This document shows positions 57,633 through 64,000 of a stretch of 64,000 nucleotides of DNA, in pieces (position 1 is the stretch's first letter; each line of letters starts with the position of its first letter). The DNA is taken from positions 1,364,001 to 1,428,000 of the forward strand of contig NC_062971.1 of NCBI RefSeq assembly GCF_023078275.1. The letters are read 5' to 3'. The translations under genes were made by a program, and so were the position numbers. Below the pieces are notes generated by a model that saw only the letters and a program-made list of their open reading frames with translations, ran no database searches and had not been told where the DNA came from. The stretch comes from Leguminivora glycinivorella. Lineage: Eukaryota; Arthropoda; Insecta; Lepidoptera; Tortricidae.

Positions 57633-58461
57633 GTAAGTGGTTGTTATATATTTGCAGTGTTAGGTACATTATTGCTTACGTAAATGGCGTAAAAGTGAGA
57701 TTTAAAGCTAGAATGACACATTAAAATCAATAAGGATTTATCTGTAACGACATTTAGGTAGATGCTGCGATCTATCTAGCTCGAAAGTTTGGTACCTACT
57801 TAAATATTGTGCAAACATCTATTCAAACATTTTATGTAAATATGATTTCGTCAGTATTTAAGAAACAAATACGTACTTGAATCTTTATTAGATAAAAAGG
57901 TAGAAAGAGCGTTGCATAGCGCCATACACAGTTACTAATACGAGTAGGACAGTAGGTACCTACGTTTCTAGTTCAAACGAATCTTTTTTTTAGAGAAAAC
58001 ATATAAAATGAACACTTAAATTAACGCTTTTGCAATTATTGTTACACAATCTACTATTGCGCGTATGAGAGTAATATATTTATAATGATTTTTTGTGTCT
58101 TCAATACTGACTAATGAGTAACGTTGTACAACCCTGCGTGACCTTGCGCAGTAGTAACGACCGCGCCGCCGCTGCCGGAGATTAACTACTGATATATCCT
58201 TATACTGTGACAAGGGTGATTACGTGCGATAGGCTCCGCACCGCGCCGTGCCTAGCACCGCCCTAATTGTGCAGGTGTGAACTCGAGTTTGAATTGTTAT
58301 TCCGGTTCGACGCCATTTTTAAGTCTGTCTGTCAAATGTGGTTTGGCCGTTGGCGGAGTTTGAAACGCTAGATTAGGCACTGGTCCCACCAGAAGCGAGG
58401 AAACGATGAGTTATCAACGATTTTTAGCACTTTTTGATATCGAACACAGTATCAGTAATTT
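57633..58461. other. No recognised exon downstream of the THAP start
   Basis: AT-rich up to about 58100, then a GC-rich patch (58150-58270, GCCGCCGCTGCCGG). Half a GGCACTGGTCCCACC-type MITE starts at 58376. Confidence 0.4.
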
Positions 58462-58716
58462 TGACGACCGGTCTGGCTCAGTCGGTAGTGACCCTGCCTG
58501 CTTAGCCGCGGTCCTGGGTTCGAATCCCGGTAAAGGCATTTATTTGTGTGATGAGCACATATATTTGTTCCTGAGTCATGGATGTTTTCTATGTATATAA
58601 GTATGTATTTATCTATTTAAGTATGTATATCGTCGCTTAGCACCATAGTACAAGCTTTGCTTAGTTTGGGCCTAAGTTGATCTGTGTAAAGTGTCCCCAA
58701 TATTTATTATTTATTT
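58462..58716 (+). mobile_element. tRNA-derived SINE
   Basis: Head GGTCTGGCTCAGTCGG (A box) and GGTTCGAATCCCGG (B box), then the full body and an AT-rich (TATT)n end. The best plus-strand copy in the window. Confidence 0.9.
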
Positions 58717-58723
58717 TTTGACC

Positions 58724-58907
58724 GCTAGCTTTTGCCCGCGGCTTCGCTCGCGTTAGAAAGAGACAATAAGTAGCCTATGTCACTCTCCATCCCTTCAACT
58801 ACCTATCTCCACTTAAAAAATCACGTCATTTCGTCGCTCCGTTTTGCCGTGAAAGACGGAGAAACAAACAGACACACACACTTTCCCATTTATAATATTA
58901 GTTTGGA
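58724..58907 (-). mobile_element. Small Helitron
   Basis: CTAG at 58724-58727 is preceded (on minus) by the GC hairpin. The 5' end TCCAAACTAATATTATAAAT is at 58907. The base outside CTAG is not T, so the 3' flank was changed or the copy is nested at the SINE end. Confidence 0.7.
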
Positions 58908-58914
58908 TTTATTT

Positions 58915-59165
58915 CGACGACCGGTCTGGCTCAGTCGGTAGTGACCCTGCCTGCTGCGCCGCGGTCCCGGGTTCGAATCCCGGTATGGGCATTTATTTGT
59001 GTGATGAACACAGATATTTAATTGTTCCTGAGTCATGGGTGTTTTCTATGTATATATAAGTATTTATATATTATATATATCGTTGTCTGAGTACCCACAA
59101 CACAAGCCTTCTTGAGCTTACCGTGGGCCTCAGTCAATCTGTGTAAGAATGTCCTATAATTTTTT
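58915..59165 (+). mobile_element. tRNA-derived SINE
   Basis: Same family as 58462. Head ACCGGTCTGGCTCAGTCGG, B box GGTTCGAATCCCGG, body ending in CAATCTGTGTAAGAATG and an AT-rich tail. Confidence 0.9.
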
Positions 59166-60027
59166 ATTATTTTTTTATTATTATTTATTGAAAATCGAAA
59201 GGTTAGCTTTAGACAGATTATAATAAGTACATAATACATGATGTTATTTAAACTATCTAATATGAATGTTATTGTGACAAGGTACAAAGTGGTACACCAA
59301 TTTAATGTTTGACATACGTACATATCAGACATAATGCCATGAGATATTGATTAGATAATTTATTTAAGACAAGATTACACAAAAGTTATATTGATTTAAA
59401 CCAATACGATTTGCACTCAATAATTTTTAGAACTAAACGGGACTTAATCGCGTAACACTTAATACTTTTATATTTGGCCCGAACGTTACGAGTTAAAAAG
59501 GCTTCCTAGTCCTAAAAATTTCACACAAATTGTTTTTTTTTTACTATGAATCTAATTATTTTTGCAATATTCCTGAATTAAATAAGTTATGGGTTTAATC
59601 TGGTTTATGGCTATGACGATTGACTTTAAGTGGTGTGTTCAAGCACGAATTTCACTTCTTTTTGCACGCGCGTATAAACTTCCTCTAACTTTTCATATCA
59701 CAATATCATATTTTATAACAAGGTAGTTTTCGTTTTAGTCAGTCAAATCATATTTAAGGGACTTTTTACAACAACGTTCAGTATAGCCCACGTATTACGC
59801 GACTTACAGGCATTAGCATAAGTCTACGTTGACTTGACAATAATGATGATATAAAAATAAACTCAAGTCTGCTTATACGGTATATTCCGATGTAAATTAT
59901 ATGAAGGCCTTGAATGCAATGAATATGAATAAGAAATGATATGTGAACCTGAACCTTTTTACAGCCAAATCTACAAATCATACAGTCTTCCCTTTTGCTG
60001 TTCTGTTGAAATTCTTGAAATACTAAC

Positions 60028-60155
60028 ATAACGTGCTCTAAAGTTATCAAACCGCAAAACTTCGTTTGTCCTTTTCTATCACACTAATACGTCGGAAAGG
60101 GACAAACGAACTTTATCGGCTTGATAACTTTAGTAAAAGTTTATGAATAAGGGGG
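60028..60155. mobile_element. Foldback element related to 27680-27818
   Basis: CTAAAGTTATCAAACCG at left against CGGCTTGATAACTTTAG at right, and TTATGAATAAGGGGGTA beyond. The left outer arm is lost. Confidence 0.65.
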
Positions 60156-60268
60156 TAAGTATTCTGTCAAACGGTAACTTAATACAACCAAAGATACATT
60201 TACATTTATTTAAGCGTTATGGCGTAAACTTGTAGATAATATTATAAGTCGACATCCAGGTTACGCAA

Positions 60269-60454
60269 TCAACCGATCGCGTCAGGTGTCAAGTTGGTAA
60301 GGAGATCCTCCGGGCTGCCCTGGAAACGTCTCTTTGGGCAACGTTCGACTATGTGCTGGGTAGTTTGATCCTCGAGGCCGCAGTCACATAACGGACTCTC
60401 GTTCCATCTCGTTACGGACAAACTATTGTCCCGGAGCTGTAAGTTCACATACAA
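60269..60454 (-). pseudogene. LINE C-terminal zinc-knuckle fragment
   Basis: A minus-strand frame contains CDCGLEDQTTQHIVERCP, the C-x-C...H-x4-C motif found at the C-terminus of many insect non-LTR retrotransposon ORF2 proteins. Nothing else of that ORF is present upstream. Confidence 0.7.
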
Positions 60455-60657
60455 GTTTACGTAAACTGGCGCGACCTAATGAAATTTTAAATAAAATCCT
60501 GTAATAATATAAAATCTTCGTTAATGAATATAATATAAGAATAAGAATAAGAAAACATTTATTGACACACAAATAAAAATTAAACATTGACACAAAAATA
60601 TTAAAAAATAAAATAGACAACTAGCATGCATGTCAAAAGGAACGGGCTCAGCATGTT

Positions 60658-62028
60658 ATGCTGCGCAGCGGGATACCCCCATTTGCCAGAATTTCATTTG
60701 CCATAATTTCGCGTAGTACGGCAACAGCACTTCTTGATGTAGTAGACAATATATTATCTGCAGAAGATATGGGCAGAGGAACCATAATGTCACTTCTCGA
60801 TTTCTCCCGTGCCTTTGATGCAATTAATACAAAGTTATTGTTATCTAAAATGAAATATTATGGCTTTGAACCAGACACAATTCAATGGTTTTCAAGTTAC
60901 CTTAATGACCGAATGCAAATTGTTAAACTTCAAGATAGTAGTGGTACAGTTATGAAGTCTAAACCATCTATTTTATCTAGAGGAGTGCCGCAAGGATCGA
61001 TCCTAGGCCCGCTATTATTCATTTTATACACAGCAGATGTTTGTAACGTAATAAAACATAGTAACTTCCACATATATGCTGATGATATACAAATATACGT
61101 CCCGTGTGATCTAAATAATATTTCTCAAGCAGTTGCGAAAATCAATGAAGATCTGAACAATATAGCAAATTGGTCATCTTCTAATTCCTTAGTGCTAAAC
61201 CCCAGCAAATCCAAAGTTATGTTGTTTGGTTCTAAAAACCAAATTAAAGTAATAGATAACCATAAACCAATAATCTCTATCTCGGGTGAAGAAATAGATC
61301 GTGTCTCTGAATCGCGCAACTTAGGTCTCATAATGGATGAGTCTCTTCGTTTTGAAAGTCACATAGCAGATATTGCCAGAAACTCGTTTTATAGACTAAA
61401 AGTCCTGTATAGAATTCGTGATTTTCTTAGCGTTGATCTTCGTATCAAACTTTGTGATACTCTTATACTTTCAAGATTTGATTACGCGGATGTAGTATAT
61501 GGTCCACGGTTATTAGCAAGAACAGATCGCATTATACAAAGAGTCCAAAATGCATGTGCACGTTACTGTTTTAAAGTTCCCCCACGAGCGCATATCACCC
61601 CTTATTTAAATTCATCAGGTATTCTCAAAATGGCATACAGACGAGAACTGCACCTATCTTCCTTGTTGTTCAACGTATTAAAGTCTTCTAAACCTGAGTA
61701 CCTTTTTGAAAAACTCATTTGGCGCTCAAACACTTTAAAAAATTTTGGTCTCAGATCAATCAGCAACAAATTAGCAGCTTCACATCACTCCACGACCGCT
61801 TTTCGAGGTAGTTTTAAATATCAGGCATCTAAGTGCTGGAATAATATTCCTCCTCCATTACAGACTTTGAACCATCTTAATACTTTTAAAATTAGACTAA
61901 AAAGACACCTTTTTCAAATTCAAATTAACCTACCTCTTGGCATTAGAGTAATACCTTCCTATCTCTGATAATAGCCCAGCCAAAGTATATAGCATAATTA
62001 AATAAATAAATAAAATAAATAAATAAAT
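60658..62028 (+). mobile_element. Jockey/CR1-like LINE, 5'-truncated, long intact ORF
   Basis: A 436-codon frame (60658-61968) keeps RT motifs LLDFSRAFDAINT, GVPQGSILGPLLFILYTAD and YADDIQIYV (catalytic pair, about 61077), then the C-terminal region to a normal stop. The endonuclease and the start of RT are missing. An (AAAT)n tail at 61998-62028 runs straight into a SINE. The absence of stops suggests recent insertion. Confidence 0.88.
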
Positions 62029-62281
62029 ATTGGGGACACCTTACACAAATCAACTTAGCCCCAAACTAAGCAAAACTTGTACTATGGGTGCTAAGCGACG
62101 ATATACATACTTAAATAGATAAATACATACATAGATAAATACATACATACATAGAAAACACCCATGACTCAGGAACAAATATCTGTGCTCATCACACAAA
62201 TAAATGCCCTTACCGGGATTCGAACCCAGGACCGCGGCTTAGCAGGCAGGGTCACTATCGACTGAGCCAGACCGGCCGTCT
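62018..62281 (-). mobile_element. tRNA-derived SINE abutting the LINE tail
   Basis: Minus-strand head GGTCTGGCTCAGTCGATAG, B box GGTTCGAATCCCGG; body as in the other copies. Its A/T-rich end coincides with the LINE (AAAT)n tail. Confidence 0.88.
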
Positions 62282-62377
62282 TAATATTAATATTGTACGC
62301 ATACAACAGTTGCCTTTTGTTTATAAACGTTGAATATGTATAATGTATACTTGTATACACATATAGGCTACTTGCTT

Positions 62378-62622
62378 CTTAATGAAATCGGCTTCTTTGT
62401 AAGAACTGTCAAGGCGAATTTGAACAACTTGCTAATATGGAGTTTGTATGATGTCGAATTGGGTGACGTCACGGTCAACTCAGTTACTTTATATATTTCT
62501 ACGTGACTTATTAAATAGAAATTGGATTTAAAAATAACTTCTGTCCATGTTTTTTCTTATAATTATCTGATGCTTTATTTTGTGCATAGTATAAAATATT
62601 TTGTTTTAACTACAGTTCCCTA
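62378..62622 (+). repeat. Dispersed repeat, inverted copy of 7918-8160
   Basis: See 7918-8160. Confidence 0.75.
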
Positions 62623-62679
62623 TTATAGCGCTTTTATACGCGCAATCATACGCAATAGGTTCACACGCGCGCCCACACA

Positions 62680-62706
62680 AACACACACGCACACACACAC
62701 GCACAC

Positions 62707-62761
<55 letters not shown>
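62680..62761. repeat. (CA)n microsatellite
   Basis: ACACACGC-type start turning into pure CA. Confidence 0.97.
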
Positions 62762-62766
<5 letters not shown>

Positions 62767-63242
62767 GTTTAGGTTAATTAGTTTAGGTTTAGTGAAGTAC
62801 TTAGGGTCCGACTGAAAACCAGCGTTGCAGTAAAAAAATACTGCAACATTATGCTGAGTCGCGCCCCTTTTTAATATCCATGTTTGACCTAATTATTTTA
62901 ATTTTAACATTGTAACATTGTGAAATTTGTGATATTAAATAAAGCCATTCTATGTCTATGTCTATGTCTATGTCTTATTTGCCATCCTATTCAACAATCA
63001 TAATATTGTTTCTCATAACATCTTATGCCATAATCATTGTTTACTATATTAATCTAGTGCCAGAAACTTTGTTTCCCATAAAGTCAGTTTCCATAATGTC
63101 ATTTGTCAGAATCATCGAAATCCGTAATTACCACATTCCATACCATCATTTGTCATACAAATTAGCGTCCAGAAAAGTCAATTTCCATAATGTGCTTTGG
63201 CAGAATCGAAAACTACTATAATAGGTACTAGAAGGACTAGAG

Positions 63243-63612
63243 AATGAAACTGCTATCTGAAAGTAGGTTAGGTTAGAACTGTGACCCCCTAGAAAATGAA
63301 ACTGCTATCAGAAAGTAGGTTAGGTTAGAACTGTGAACCTCTGGAAAAGGAAACTGCTTGAAAAGTAGGTTAGGTTAGGTTAGAACTGTGACCCCCCGGA
63401 AAATGAAAATACTATCAGACAGTAGGTTAGGTTAGGTTAGAACTGCGACCCCCTGGAAAATGAAACTGCTATCAGAAAGTAGGTTAGGTTAGGTTAGAAC
63501 TGTGACCCCCTGGAGAATGAAACTGCTGGAAAAGTAGGTTAGGTTAGGTTAGAACTGTGACCCCTGGAAAATGAAACTGCTATCAGAAAGTAGGTTAGGT
63601 TAGGTAATAATA
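63243..63612 (+). repeat. 51-57-bp minisatellite carrying TTAGG repeats
   Basis: Seven units of GAAACTGCTATCAGAAAGTA, then two or three GGTTA repeats, then GAACTGTGACCCCCTGGAAAAT. TTAGG is the telomere repeat of most insects. The number of TTAGG steps differs between units. Confidence 0.9.
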
Positions 63613-64000
63613 TGGGCAACAATTAATATGGCAATAATTGCTTATGGCGTTTGAATATTCTATGAAACCATATTATTGCACTTAATAGTATGGCATTGTA
63701 TGATTATGGAAGGTAATATTCGGATAAACAACGAGTATGTCATATGATTTTTATGGTAAACAAATCATTCGGGCAAATGAAATTCAGGCAAGTTAGATTC
63801 GGGCAAATGAATATTATGTTAAATGACTGTCGGGCAAACAATAGACAACCCTGCGCAGCCATTTTGTTACAAATTGACGGCGCAACGCTGATTTTCAGTC
63901 CGTCCCCTTTTCTGAACCTCATTAACAACTATGCGGTGTAGGTATGTATTTATGTACAATATGCTACTCTTCGAAGGCCTCAAAAATACTATCTGTAGCC
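63613..64000. other. No recognisable gene at the right edge
   Basis: Repeated AATTCAGGCAA/GATTCGGGCAAATGA-like motifs at 63775-63840 look like a degraded simple repeat. No coding motif. Confidence 0.4.

Noticed and set aside
58470..58540. tRNA gene (GGTCTGGCTCAGTCGG ... GGTTCGAATCCCGG)
   Set aside because: The same head followed by the same body occurs six times in both orientations, so it is a SINE.
59778..60050. 90-codon minus-strand frame with Cys residues (CMICRFGC)
   Set aside because: No complete zinc-finger spacing, no splice context, and it runs into a foldback element.

Overview
The window looks like nuclear DNA of a moth or butterfly (Lepidoptera). It is AT-rich, its genes are split by GT-AG introns, and about half of it consists of tRNA-headed SINEs, jockey-like LINE tails, Helitrons, small TIR elements and a TTAGG-containing minisatellite, a mix typical of lepidopteran genomes. 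The species cannot be named from sequence alone.

Layout. 1-6.0 kb: repeats, including a 5'-truncated LINE (minus strand). 6.1-11.1 kb: six exons encoding the whole catalytic domain of a USP8/UBPY-type deubiquitinase (plus strand), followed by a ~1 kb 3' tandem repeat. 12.2-15.5 kb: TIR elements and a Helitron. 15.55-17.84 kb: a 26-bp minisatellite. 18.0-19.2 kb: a three-exon coiled-coil protein gene (minus strand). It is divergent from a two-exon C19orf12-like gene at 19.7-20.8 kb (plus strand). 21.5-22.0 kb: a truncated THAP-domain gene. 22.6-24.6 kb: a LINE. 25.1-27.9 and 32.1-34.9 kb: a segmental duplication carrying two more C19orf12-like genes, B and C, both intact. 37.0-50.2 kb: the last five exons of nicotinamidase (Naam, minus strand), with introns full of nested elements. 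These include a 4.3 kb hAT-type element that holds a 2.3 kb palindrome. A separate four-exon transcription unit seems to lie inside the long Naam intron on the same strand. 50-64 kb: repeats, an orphan THAP first exon at 57.5 kb, a LINE with a 436-codon ORF at 60.7-62.0 kb, and the TTAGG minisatellite near the right end.

The host genes do not form one pathway. USP8 removes ubiquitin from endosomal cargo, Naam makes nicotinic acid from nicotinamide in NAD salvage, the C19orf12-like proteins are small glycine-rich membrane proteins, and THAP proteins bind DNA. The most notable observations are: (1) the long palindrome in a Naam intron, a candidate long-hairpin RNA source; (2) the C19orf12-like duplication, with 12 amino-acid-changing against 2 silent codon differences; (3) two unrelated genes whose neighbouring tandem repeats contain a copy of the gene's own stop-codon region; (4) several insertions dated by clean empty sites in a sister copy.

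Exon boundaries come from reading splice consensus and protein-family motifs by eye. Edges of repeat features are approximate to about 10 bases unless a target-site duplication is given.
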